Shown here: positions 33,831-45,103 of the stretch, in pieces | Layout: each line of letters opens with the position of its first letter | How positions within the stretch are numbered: position 1 is the first letter of the stretch | NCBI GenBank assembly: GCA_024138025.1 | Contig: JAMXBD010000712.1 | Coordinates: 372,001 to 436,000, forward strand | Direction: 5' to 3' | Origin: Combretum micranthum | Lineage: Eukaryota; Streptophyta; Magnoliopsida; Myrtales; Combretaceae | DNA: 64,000 nucleotides | Program-made: the position numbers and the translations under genes | Notes under the pieces: generated by a model | What the model saw: only the letters and a program-made list of their open reading frames with translations | Databases searched by the model: none | Told to the model about the DNA's origin: nothing

Positions 33831-35074
33831 ACCGCCACGTGTTATTCTCTTTATAAGAACATGCCAAGGCTAAACAATACTATACCACAAGTAAACATTG
33901 ATAATAAACTCCAATACTCACACAAAAGGGGTACATGTTTATAAACATCTCAAAGAAGTAAATCTCCTAATCAATTTAATCAGTGTAAACGAAAGCTAAC
34001 TTTAAATCATAAACTTCAAAACATAAAGGAGTTCTTGTAACTTGGTCTTAATTCATAAAACCAGAAATCTCTTAAAAGATAGAAGACTCCATAAGCTTTC
34101 AACTCAATCTCAAAACTATCGAGGTAGTCTAAATATCAGTAGGAATATCCAGTATGCTATCGTCATCCCATCATCCACAAATATGTCAAAATTGGATGGA
34201 TAATAATAAACTGTATTTGCACCTGTTCTTAAAAAATGAAAGGAATGAGCCAAAAGCGCAATATGCCAAACCATACACAAATGCATATACACACACAACC
34301 TATATAATCTAAGATAACTATTTCTAATGCAACAAATATCATTTCTTATCTTATATTAGCCGGCAAGCAATATAATTCAGAACCATATGGATCTAGTTTC
34401 GAATCTGGAGTAACTCATGACTCCATAAAAACAAACATATATAAAAATAGATAATTATATATATATAGGTGTTGGAGAATCATCCATACACCGCGGCTTC
34501 TGCCAAAACCTAATCTATCGGAATCATTTCTATGCATAAGTCCACTCGGGACAACCTCACACATAGATCATTAGGGTGCTTCACTAGTATCACACTCTGC
34601 GTGGTCTTTACTAACCAAAGTCAAACACAAGCAGCAAACATAGTTTCTTATTGTCATATAGAATTAAGTCAATTTAGAATTCTGATCCTACACCACATAT
34701 AACAAACAAGTCTAATCTTACAAGCACACACAAAAAACAAGGTAAGGTCGTACCTTAATCAAATTTCAGAAATAGGGCTCTAGTTCACCAAATCTCCTTT
34801 TAGAACACAAACCCAATTCACTAGAATCTTGACAATATGAACATACAAATTTCAAAATAAAATTGTCATTGGAAAATTCTAATCCAAACTCCATTTAAAA
34901 CCCTAATCTCAACAAAATAAAAAATTCACACCTTTCTCCTTGATCAAAATTCAAAACTCCTCCAAAATAACAAATCTTCCAAATAGATCTTTCCAACCTT
35001 AGAATCCTCCTTCAAACAAAAAGACTTAAAGAATCAACAAGAAATTACAAATACATAAATCTATGGTTGAAATT

Positions 35075-35575
35075 ATAGAAACTTACTTTGAATCGATCCT
35101 TAATCCTTTAGACCACAAAAATCAGATTCCAACTCAATTAGGGTTCCTCTTCTAAAGGTTCCTTTAAAACCATAAACAATACTCTAAGAAACTAATATAT
35201 CTATAAAATCCTATAGAAGAAAATAGAGATCTGATTACCTGATCTAGACTATCGAATCCTTTTTAACACCCAATCCAGATCTCCAAGATAATCAGGGTTT
35301 TCTCCAATCTTCCTTCAAAAACAACAAACAAATTCTAAGGAAACTATAGATTTGTAGCTCTTAAAGAAAGAATGGTTATCAAATTACCTGGATCTGATCC
35401 TCAACCTTCCTTAAACACCAAATCTTCAGATTCTCCAAGAAAACTAAAACGATTCTCCAATTATCCTTCAAAATAATATAAAAACTCTAAAAACTTGATA
35501 GATCTATGAAACCTAAAAAAAAATTGATGATTTGATTACCTGATCTAGATTATTGAATCGTCTTGATGGCTATGA
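35075..35575 (-). repeat. degenerate 145-165-bp tandem units with repeated splice-donor-like sites in family 2
   Basis: On the sense (minus) strand CAGGTAATC-like sequences recur at about 35545-35530, 35400-35390 and 35243-35231, each followed by similar A/G-rich sequence, with a related start near 35095. They lie just downstream of the predicted transcription start. Confidence 0.55.
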
Positions 35576-36113
35576 ATACGCCAGAGGATGTCTGCTAGGT
35601 TTAGGGTTATGTTGGAATAGAGAACAAAGAAGAAAGATCTAATAAAAATTGTGGCTTTTCATCTCCTTCACTTTGCATATGCCGGCAGTTTTCAATATGT
35701 ATCCCAGTAGCATTGAAGCCGGTGTACAATCTACGAAATACATTTTCAATCAAGTCTCTGCAGTGTGAACACAACACAATTATATTTATACTTTGACCAT
35801 AAAACATTCTTATTTAATGCCCTTTGCCACTTTAACCCTTCTTAATAACTCATTTATTTGTATATTACAACCTATGACCTTTGTTGTTTTTTTAAGCAAC
35901 TCATCATAGTTAGAATTCTCGTCTACTTTTTATCTTTTGATGTTGTGTTTGTATTGAAACTCATACTTTTCTTTTTATCTTGTAGATGGGATGCCCAATT
36001 GATCTCTTTCCCCTCCCCTAAGTGGTGGTGACAGTATCCTCTATTGTTATTCACCACTTCCAATAGTACTATCTTCATTACAAACCATTATGAACTGTTT
36101 GTTTAACTTATCA

Positions 36114-38225
36114 ATGGGTAAGGAGTCTAAGAAATCTCAAAACACTGGTACTACCAAGAAGAATAACTTAAGAGTTCATTAAGATGGTCGAGCACCAGAG
36201 GTGCCTTTTGCTCGCAGTATATGGCCAGATGCTACAATCACCAAGGATTTCTTCTAGGTAAGTGTGAAGAAACTATTGGGTTTCCATAGGGTTTTAAAAT
36301 TATAAAGATCAAATCTTTCGCAGCGGAATTCAAAAAGAAAACCATAAGCCAGTATTCATGTGTATTGATTAGATTAAAACAAAACAAATAGTTTGATATC
36401 CTACCTCTAAAAGCTTGAAACTTGAAATCAATTTGCAGATCGGATCTGTAGGTACCGCAAAATCACAATACCCTCTACGGTATCACACGAACGAGCACTC
36501 TTCAAAAGGATCCTTCACGTGCTAACGTGATCTAGAACATTTCTAGATGATATTAGGATTTTCACACACGACTCTTCGTGCTTCACTCTTTAGGGTTTGC
36601 AGATTTTCTCTACCGGTCTAATGTCGACAGACAAGTCGTTAACCCTAAAGAGATCTCTTTATGTACCTTTTATACTAATGTCATTCTCACATGAGTAATG
36701 ACATTAACGCCCCTTAATCTAATAAGGGATAATATTTCCTAAAAGATAATTCTTGCACATAACAATGTAATAATTTATTATTACTCTCAATAATAATAAA
36801 TTATTATTCCTACAAGACATCAAATTTAGTCTATGATCCTTTAATTTATTATTTTTCTTAATAATAATAAATTATTATTCCCACAAGACATTAAATTTAG
36901 TCTATGATCCTTTAATTTATTATTATTATTCTTAATAATAATAAATTATTATTCCCACCGGACATTACATGTAGTCCATAATCCTTTTGACTCGTTCTTT
37001 TATGTGTGATCTTGTAGGTTCACTTAATGTTGGCAATTGACCTAAAACAATTTTGGTCAACAAAACAAAAGTGGCCTCTAGCAAGACATTATGTTTACCC
37101 AAATTAAGTGAAGATCGGTGATCCAATTTTTACCTAATCCATAACGTACGTCATTATCCTTTTGTCACATGATATTTAGATTGAACATAAGGCATGGATA
37201 GTGTCATCCTTATATTGTTCAATCTTATCATTTCTCGATTTCTAAGTCAATTGATAAAAACAAATGAAATTGATCACGCTATCAATTCATTCGAGCACGG
37301 CCATGCATTTCTTAGTCTCACTCATCGATGGGCCAAGAGATATCTCTCTCACAACGAGAGAGATAAATCCCATCTTAATCACTCAACTTCCTCTACATGA
37401 TTTATATTATGCCCAATCTCAACCTTTATAATTATTTGGTTAAAGACAACGTTTGATTGAGTTGAAACATAATATTTTTCATATTGGAATCCATGGTGAT
37501 TTCAGGTCTGAAGATACGATGACATCTTATCTTGAGAATCACTTATGACACTAATCCATGTAGTGATCTCAAAGCGGGTCAGTCCAGTCCATAGTTCTCT
37601 AACATGTACCTAATGAGTTTGATTTGTATCTCTATACAAATAAACATCCTATGATTATCAGTCAAACCTCATACTAGATTTAATTCATTATTATTCCCAC
37701 AATAATGAGCATCTAGGGACATTTAGAATAATTAAATTATTCACGGATCCTATTATAATGTAAACATACAAACAATATAATAGAAATGTTTATAAATGAC
37801 AATATCCAATAATTGGCCTAGGGCACAATCACCAACAGAAGCGTGATACAAATGAGTATCATCCAGCTGATGGGACTTTGTGCTTTATAGAACCAAAGCC
37901 TCATTCTTAACAGAGAGTTCTCCTGTGGGAGAAGTTCGTGTTGCGTTTTAGGATTGAGAGAAAGGAGTTTCCCCTCTCATATACCCAATTCTTGTGTATA
38001 AAGAAAAAGGTGGCTGGTTGGTTTAATTGAGTAAAATACATCATAAGCAACCTAACATATGTGGAGAAATTACATAAGGTAGGAGTGTACTATGCCGTAC
38101 TCATCACTTTCGAGCTACAATTCCCTCGTACAGACGGCATGAAGCTTTAGCAGGTGATTTTTACCAGATGAAGTGTTCAGACACATCTTTGTGACTACAT
38201 GGGGTGAGATTATGGTGATGGGGTA
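36114..38225 (+). pseudogene. PMD gene relic of Tat2 (exon 1 only)
   Basis: Starts MGKESKKSQNTG at 36114, aligned with the start of the Tat1 PMD protein. It shares PDATITKDFF (Tat1: LDATIRNDFF), then after an inserted solo LTR (36274-37837) continues with KRD, HPADGTLCFIEPKP (Tat1: HPPKDGEFHFIQPEP), LRFRIERKEFPLS (Tat1: LRFRNERKELPLS) and, after several frame changes, a LTSWGEIT-like remnant near 38190. It has in-frame stops at 36180 and 36256 and more beyond. Exons 2 and 3 are not found. Orientation is antisense to Tat2, as in Tat1. Confidence 0.8.
36274..37837. mobile_element. 1.56-kb solo LTR (TGTTGG...CCAACA type, copia-like) in the Tat2 PMD relic
   Basis: Starts TATTGGGTTTCC (TG mutated to TA) and ends CAATCACCAACA, a short inverted end typical of copia LTRs. 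Flanks GAAAC and GAAGC differ by one base. It interrupts the PMD reading frame exactly. Inside, a ~75-bp unit (TTAATAATAATAAATTATTATTC ... CTATGATCCTTTAATTTATT, spread over two short pieces) repeats three times at about 36775-36985. No coding region. Confidence 0.75.
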
Positions 38226-38722
38226 ACACCATAAAACAAGAAAGTGGTGATGACTTTGGTTTATATTGTGAAATAATATTCATGGTATTTATATAATGTA
38301 TTACGCTCTCTCGCAACAACTTCTTCACGATGCTATTTGTCAAATACAAACAACAACTATATGTATGACATTATTTGATATAACTATATTCTTAGTTAAG
38401 GGGGTATTACCCATCACTTAACTATTAAGCACATACACTCTTATGAAGAGTGAAATATCTTTCTTGATATTTTTTTAAAGCTTAGTTTCATGCGCTTGAG
38501 AGACTATGCTTGAACCAACTGGCAATTTCTAAGTCTAGTAGTCATATAGCACGCTTAGGAGATAAGTCTTATACCAGGCGACAGTGTTGTTTCTAATACG
38601 TTTGGCACTGATACCACTTGTGTATTTATGTATACTATAAAGGAAATAATTCCATATAAGTGAGAGAGAGATAGAGAGAAAATTAAGATGAAAAACCTAT
38701 ATCAAATTAGCAATAATTTTAT
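38226..38722. other. Tat2 pol-PMD spacer
   Basis: On the minus strand it contains TGGTATAAGACTTATCTCC and GGGTAATACCCCCTT, both aligned with the Tat1 spacer. This shows that the missing RT-integrase segment was deleted between about 38600 and 38723. Confidence 0.6.
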
Positions 38723-39441
38723 TCATTTCTTCACAAAATAAACTACCATTACAAATGGAACTATTTCTTTTATAGATAATTTGAATGCAATAGGGACAAT
38801 CGAAAATGGTATGCTCTTAATCCATTTATGGGGAGGGGTGGGCTGGCTGTTCTTGAACTGATGCAGGGTCTGAGGAAGATAGGTGCACTTCCCTAAAACC
38901 TTGAGATTGTCATAAGTTGTACACTCTTTGTCCATCTTCTCCGATGAAGGTTTTGATCTTGTTAGATTCCTTTCATCTCTTCTTCCTCCCACGAGAACCA
39001 CATGCTCTTCCTTTCTTTCGTTGACCCTTTGGTATTTCCTCCTCTGTAGATAATGAGTGTTAGAGGGCCTTACAATTGTCATTTCCCCTTCTTCATCAAA
39101 TTTGTCAAAGAAGGTTAATTCTATGAAATATGTCTTGTTATGTTCAAAAGGTCTTCTTGTAGCCAAAATGAACACATCCTCACCCTTTTAATGGCCCTTA
39201 ATGCATTGGTGCCACATTGAAGGTTCTAAATGGTGATCATGCAACCATTTTCACCCAATGAGTAAATGGTAGGATATTGATGCGTCAATCACATGAAAAG
39301 TAGTAGAACCTTAGATGGGCCCAATCATAAGATCTACATCAATATAACCCATCGTGTTTGTGGTTATGCCATCAAAGCCATTCACTACTATAGGCTGCTT
39401 CATCAAGTGCTGGATATCAAGCTTAACAGCTTTAAATGTAT
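38723..39441 (-). pseudogene. Tat2 protease fragment
   Basis: Minus-strand translation aligns with the second half of the Tat1 protease: VVNGFDGITTNTMG, FHVIDASISYHLLIG, KWLHDHHLEPS, DVFILATRRPFEH, then the basic tail and the linker to RT. Stops fall where Tat1 has Arg and Lys codons. The linker retains the TTATGAC sequence holding the Tat1 protease stop. It is cut on the right by copy C before the catalytic Asp and loses all of RT on the left. Confidence 0.85.
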
Positions 39442-40218
39442 TGTCATGCCTCGAAGGGTACCGTAAATGTTGCAGTTTGTCACACACAATATCAAGACTT
39501 AAGAATGACTACCTTAGTCTTGCGAAAGTGTCGGTATTATGTGTAAGGCATACAACACGGTAATAGGAGATGCTAGGGAAGTGTGTTTAAAAAAGTAAAA
39601 ATAAACATACAAGAATCTAGAAATAAAGTTAACTCATAACAACAATTAATAGTTCATTACATAAATCTTAGGGACATTCTCTCGTTAAATCTTAAAGGAT
39701 CAATTAAAAGTTACTAGTCTTTACAAAACAACTTAAATACTTCATCAAAGATTTTAAAGGAAGTTTATTTTATTCTTCAAGTAGATTTCCCCCAAACGTT
39801 TCCCAAAAGAAGACTTACGTGGATATGGTGAGACATTGGGTATAAGAATAGATGGTCCTGCGTACACAAAAAGCTATAGGGGTATAGGCTTTACGACCTT
39901 AGTGAGAACATTCCTAATTTACATACTCGAAATAAAAATATCAATCGAGTTTTATTATACAAGAAAATGAAATGTAATAACCACATGAGCATACAAGACA
40001 TATGATTTTTTGGGAACCATATGTTGAATAAATTTATGCTCTTCATTCGGGGTTAGGTATTCCAGCCAATTACAACCAATACTTTAAAAATCATTTTTGT
40101 AGTTCTTACCGGCTACTAATTGCCACTAAAATCATGTAGATTTTACCGGCTCCTACTTGCTATCAATTTATGTAGTTCTTACTGGCTACTACTCGCCACA
40201 TACATGTTATACATGTTA
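39442..40218 (-). mobile_element. family 1 LTR, copy C, truncated
   Basis: Plus strand begins TGTCATGCCTCGAAGGG inside the Tat2 protease fragment and follows copies B and J for about 775 bp, including the minisatellite of CTACTTGCCA units (40100-40205). The match is then lost. No second end and no target duplication found. Confidence 0.7.
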
Positions 40219-40301
40219 AGATACAAGTCTTCAACATCGCAAGATATTGTTTTACTAAATATAATCATTGAGACAATACCATTAGAATCTTGCATACAGT
40301 A
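40219..40301. other. unassigned junction DNA
   Basis: 83 bp between truncated copy C and copy D; it matches nothing else that I can see here. Confidence 0.4.
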
Positions 40302-43300
40302 TGTCACACCCCAAAGGATACCATAAATGCGATAGTCTGCCACACTCGATATTTAAACTCAAGTATGACAACCTTAGTCACTCCATGAGTTTAAATACCG
40401 GGTGTAAGGCTCACGTTCAACATATAGGGAACCATACTTTGATTCGAAATAGCTTAAGGAGACATACATAGCAATAAGAAAGTAAATCATAACCGTTATA
40501 GCTAGATTAGTCTATTACATGAGCTAAAGAGGCATACCCCCGTCAAAATATTAAAAGTTCTTAAGTACTCATAAGTCTTTTACAACAACCATATATATAT
40601 ATATATATATCAATTTAGGAGATTCAACTAGAAGTCTATGCCTACATCTAGGTCCTGACTTCTTAAAAAAAAAGCTCCTTAGATTCCAAAAGCTGTACCT
40701 GAGGAAAGTGGCTTCTCGAAGATAGCCATAAATATTCATACTGCAACAGGAAACTATTGGGGTATAAGCTTATCAGCTTAGTGAGTTTCAACTCCAAATT
40801 AAATGCTCAACAAGTAATATATAAAAGACAAGTTATATTAACAATCATATGAATGCACAAACACGTGAGCATACAATACATAAGACCATCCAGAAGTCTT
40901 ATGTTGAATGGATTTATGCCCTCCATTTGGGGTTAGGTGTTTCAAGCCCATACGACCAACGATTTAAATTTTTTTCTTACTTTTTATTGTGGTTGATACA
41001 GGTGCCTATTCACACACATTTTCAATTCCGGCTCATACGCCAACATTCTAGTTTACAGGTCCCTCATTGCCCAACTATTATGCCTTCTTCCCACAAAGAT
41101 ATAATAATCTATGCAATGTGACTCACATATGGTATGCATGTTCAATTTGATTATAAGATCATGGCATATTAATTTAACAAGTTATGGGTGATCATAGAGA
41201 TTTCAGACAGATCAATTCTATACTAGGTCATATAAATAATTACAACAAGCTCATTTCGATATTCTTATCATCAATTCACCCATGTAGAAATCATATACAT
41301 ACAGTCAATTTTATCTTGTCTTAATTCTAATGCCACTAATATTACAAGCACAAGCATAAGCATAAATTTAAAGATAGTGAACTCACTTTGCCATGGCACG
41401 AAAATCCACTTAATCGTAATAGTCCTCGGGAAGGTCTAGTCCATCTCCCAAGTCTCCTAATCAAAAGAAATAACTCTAATGAGTATTTTTATGAAGTTTA
41501 AATGAACTTACAATTTCTATTCTAACAAGTTCATCAAAATTCGTCTAAGAGGAAATTCCAACTTAAAACAGCTATAACTTGGTCATTTTAACTCGGAATG
41601 TTGCATATTATATACAAATTTCTACCTATTCGACGAGAGCTATCTATTTCTAGAGTTATTTTCAACAAAAAAGGTCAGGTGGTCCATGAACAGTAGGGTA
41701 CAGAATACTACACGAATTTTCCATTCCACAATTCAACTTCTAATTTCAAACCAAGCATCATACTAAAGCTTTGATAGATATAGCTATCATTATATCTTGT
41801 AAGACTTAATTTTTATACATATCTAACTCAATATCATGCATGATTTATGGGTGTTGGTAAATTCTAATTTCTCATGTACTTAGATAATGTCAAATAAGAA
41901 GTATATGACATTACTTTCCTAACTTTGTTTCTGCAAGTGCATCATGTATATATGCAATACCTACAAGCTATTGTCATGAAGGTTATGGGATGAACTATTA
42001 TATGTATATCCTTAATGTATAGTACCAAGAAATCTTTTTAAAAAACTTTTACTTTGTAAAACTTTTGAAATTTACTAGACTTAAGAAAAGTGGTTTTCTT
42101 TCTTGTAAAATCATACTTGCTTTTATCAAAACTTAACCTTGATGACCTATATAGCCATGACCTTCATTATTTTATTAAAAACCTTCATTTTGGGATTAGA
42201 AAATAGATATTTTAATAGGTGGTTTACCTAATTACGAATTTTACAAAGTTTTAGAGAATAAAAACATTGTTTAAATATATTCTTGGAAACCATTCCTTGT
42301 TTTAGGATTATACTTTGGTAAACCTCTCTTATCTTTGTCAAAATTTGGTCTTTATTACATGTATCCGCTAGGAGTTCCATTTTTCCATAAAAATCATCCT
42401 TTTGGCATTTGGGAATAAGTGTTTAAATAGTAGTCATTTTCAAATCCGAATTTTGAAAATTTCATATGAGTTTTTTTTCCTTTGTAAAACTCATTTAGTC
42501 TTTCAAAAACCATTTCATAATCAAACCTACTCCTTAAGACTTCCATTTCCTTAATAAAAATCTTGTTTTGGAGTTGAAAAATGGGTGTTTACATCTCAAG
42601 CTTCATTTATTATGAATTTAATACTTGTTATTGATGATTGAAATATAACTTTTGTAAACTTGCCCTTGTTTTGAAAATATTTATTAGTAGATCTAAGCTT
42701 TTCTCACCAAGATCACTTATTTATGGTATCTATTCCCTAAGTCCTTCATTTTAATGTAAAATACGCATTTTGAAGTTGAAAAATACGTTTTCTATATATG
42801 GTTCTTTTTTTATCCGAATTTTCAAAAGTTATTTTTGTTGAAACTAAAGTAGATCTTGAGCTTTCTAATACTTTCCTACTATCATCAAGCTATCACAAGC
42901 TATTTATGAACTTAAAACAAAAGCTTAATGCATTTATGAGCTCAAAATAACTAGATCTAGTTTACTATACTAGACATAAATGTATGAACACTATGATGGT
43001 TACGTGAATATGAATAGATGATGAATATATGCACAAATCATTAATAATAACAACATATCTTGATAATAAAACAAGATAATAGCAAAATAATTCAAATAAC
43101 AAGATTTATAACATTGTGATAGCAAGAATCTCACGTTCAAGTATTTCTACATCCTTAGCTTGAAGCTCATAGGGATTTTTGAGTGGAATCACACATGAAT
43201 GAATTTGCCATTACATGTTTCTAAGGTCGTAAAATGTAGATCTATTACCTATTGGATGTTTGGAACAAGAAACTTGAAGAAAAATATGTGAGTGTGTATG

Positions 43301-44117
43301 TGTATGTGTATGTGGGTTATGGTTTTGGCAAGGGAGAGGAAGAGAAAGAAAATTTTTTGCAAGAGTTTAGTTTAGTAAAAAAGTGAAAAAGTGAAGTGAA
43401 GTTGGTATAAAAGGATATATATAGACAAATGGATTAGGGTTTGTATAATAAAAGAAAAGAAATAAAATAAATTGTGAGAGGGAAGAGGGAGGGGAGTTGC
43501 GCTGGTTTCACAAGAGAGAGAGGAGGAGTTGTGTTGTGCAAGTTTCAACATTAATTAAGTAAATCAAGTAGTAAAAGTTCTATTGGAAAAGTAAATTGTA
43601 AGGAAAATGATGAAATTGTAAGAATATGATGTAAGAATGTAAGAAATAGGTTATGGGTAGTTATACTTATGAATAGTGTGAAAGAAATCAAAGAGTAGAT
43701 TAGACATTTAAAGTACCTGTAGTAATGAAAATATGATAAAAATGTTATAACTATAACTTTTATAACCCGAAAAGTTATATAACTGATATATTTGAAAATC
43801 TCATGAAATTATGAGTCTAACAGTATTAATATTATATATTTAATATCTCGAGCCCTGGACACGCTTTTTAAAGTCTGTATCAGATCGGATTCGAAATAGA
43901 TCGAAAATTCGCTAATCAGATCATTTTAAGCATCCTAATATTATTACGAACCAAACTACACCCTTCACTCATATTTTGACTCCTTGGTTTATGAACACGA
44001 GATTGTCGGATTCTAAACTACTAGGGTTTTCTGGGAATTTGTTGACTTAAGGTCTCCAGTTGACTTTCCAGTTTAGGATTAGAACTTGATAGTACCCTAA
44101 AAATTAGGGGCTTACAC
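40302..44117 (-). mobile_element. family 1 solo LTR, copy D (3.82 kb)
   Basis: Plus strand TGTCACACCCCAAAGGA to GGGGCTTACA. Flanks CAGTA and CAATA differ by one base. It lacks the paired GACTAGTC block of copies A, B, G and J and resembles copy H in its middle part (CATTACATGTTTCTAAGG-like segment), so it is a separate subfamily. No coding region. Confidence 0.8.
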
Positions 44118-44122
44118 AATAT

Positions 44123-45036
44123 GAGCCTATATATATATTCAAAAGATTTTTTCAACTATACGAATACCTATATTTTGATACAAGTATTTTCAGATAAAGA
44201 AAAGTTTGCAAACTTGTGTTTTGAAAAATACAATTTTCGTAATGAATCTGTACCATACGATTTCTGAATCCAAGCCATCTTATATGACAAAAATAACCTT
44301 ATGAATGGATAGATCTTTTTGAATGGGAAGAAATCGGTATATTATATGCGAGATTCCGAGTTAAAATGAGCAAATTATAGTCATTTTAAGTTAGAATTTC
44401 ATTCCATACTATTTTGACAAACATAGTAAAATAGAATTAGAAAGTTTAAGTAGAATTTCTACGAAATGCTCATCCCAGATATTTCTTTTATCTAGGTGAC
44501 GAGGAATACGAGATTTCTCTTATTGAGGATTACTATGACTAAGAAGTTTGCGAAATGGACAAGTGACTTATTCTTCTTAATTTCGTTACTTGTTTGTGCT
44601 TGTAGAATTGTGGTATTATCATACTAAAAAAAAATGGACATGTATGGGGAATCCGGGGATATGTATATATGTGATTCTATGCTTATGTGTGAAATGGAAA
44701 TTAAGAATATCACAATTTCAAATTATTTGTTAAGTATTTTGTCTACTTCCATTTATGCTTGCTTATTGTCTGCAAAATTGTTTGATTACCCCTAAGAAAC
44801 CTTAATAAGGTTTGACTTAAGAAAAATAAAACATTCACGCATAGCATCCATCGAGTCACATCTCTCTTGGAAGGCTGCTACTCCTACATGTAGAGTTGGA
44901 TTGATAGTTATCGTGCTGGGACACGGGCTATGTTCCTTCCTAGAGAAACCAAATCGTTTGGGGAATGCGACTCTAGGTTCGAAATCGAGCAAAGCGAACA
45001 CTTCTCCTAACGATACTTTGATGGCTTTACGAAAGA
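44123..45036 (+). mobile_element. family 1 LTR fragment, copy E, inverted
   Basis: Sense orientation on plus, matching the reverse complement of the U5 half of copy A: AT-run, then the conserved GAGTTAAAATGAGC block (44298-44401), the CTTAATAAGG segment and the GCGACTCTAGGTTCG block. Both ends are truncated. Confidence 0.65.
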
Positions 45037-45103
45037 TTTACCTTCCGTCCCTGCTTTGGATTGCTCTTTACAGAGTAGGAACATCTCCTTGACATTTTGA
45101 GCT
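45037..45103 (-). other. probable piece of the gag region continued from 49398
   Basis: Once copy H is removed, this sequence joins the decayed gag at 49398 across a shared GAGC target site. Its reading is too decayed to identify. Confidence 0.35.

Larger units (their letters stand above)
30150..35869 (-). mobile_element. family 2 solo LTR (2.07 kb), split by family 1 copy B
   Basis: Own sequence is 30150-30183 and 33831-35869. It starts TGTAACATCC on plus and ends TATATTACA, with a perfect target duplication ACCTA (30145-30149 and 35870-35874). The sense strand is probably minus: TATAAATATA at 35790-35781 lies about 85 bp from the sense start TGTAATATAC. A second, truncated member (TGTAACGCCC...CGCCACGTG) starts at 60255 and confirms the family. 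No primer site or coding region is attached. Confidence 0.75.
22065..39441 (-). mobile_element. Tat2: old, rearranged Tat-lineage element, minus strand
   Basis: Reading from high to low coordinates: protease fragment (39441-38723), pol-PMD spacer (38600-38395), PMD pseudogene (antisense to the element, so on plus), tandem-repeat 3' region (30145-27103), polypurine tract (27102-27094), 3' LTR (27093-22065). This is the same order as in Tat1. RT, RNase H and integrase are missing between protease and spacer. The 5' part is not seen: it is cut off by a family 1 LTR at 39442. Later insertions inside it: two family 1 solo LTRs, one family 2 solo LTR and one copia-like solo LTR. Confidence 0.8.

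Noticed and set aside
44792..45001. 69-codon minus frame in copy E as a real gene
   Set aside because: Part of the ORF-like block shared by family 1 LTRs; broken in copy I and absent from other copies. Kept only as a finding.
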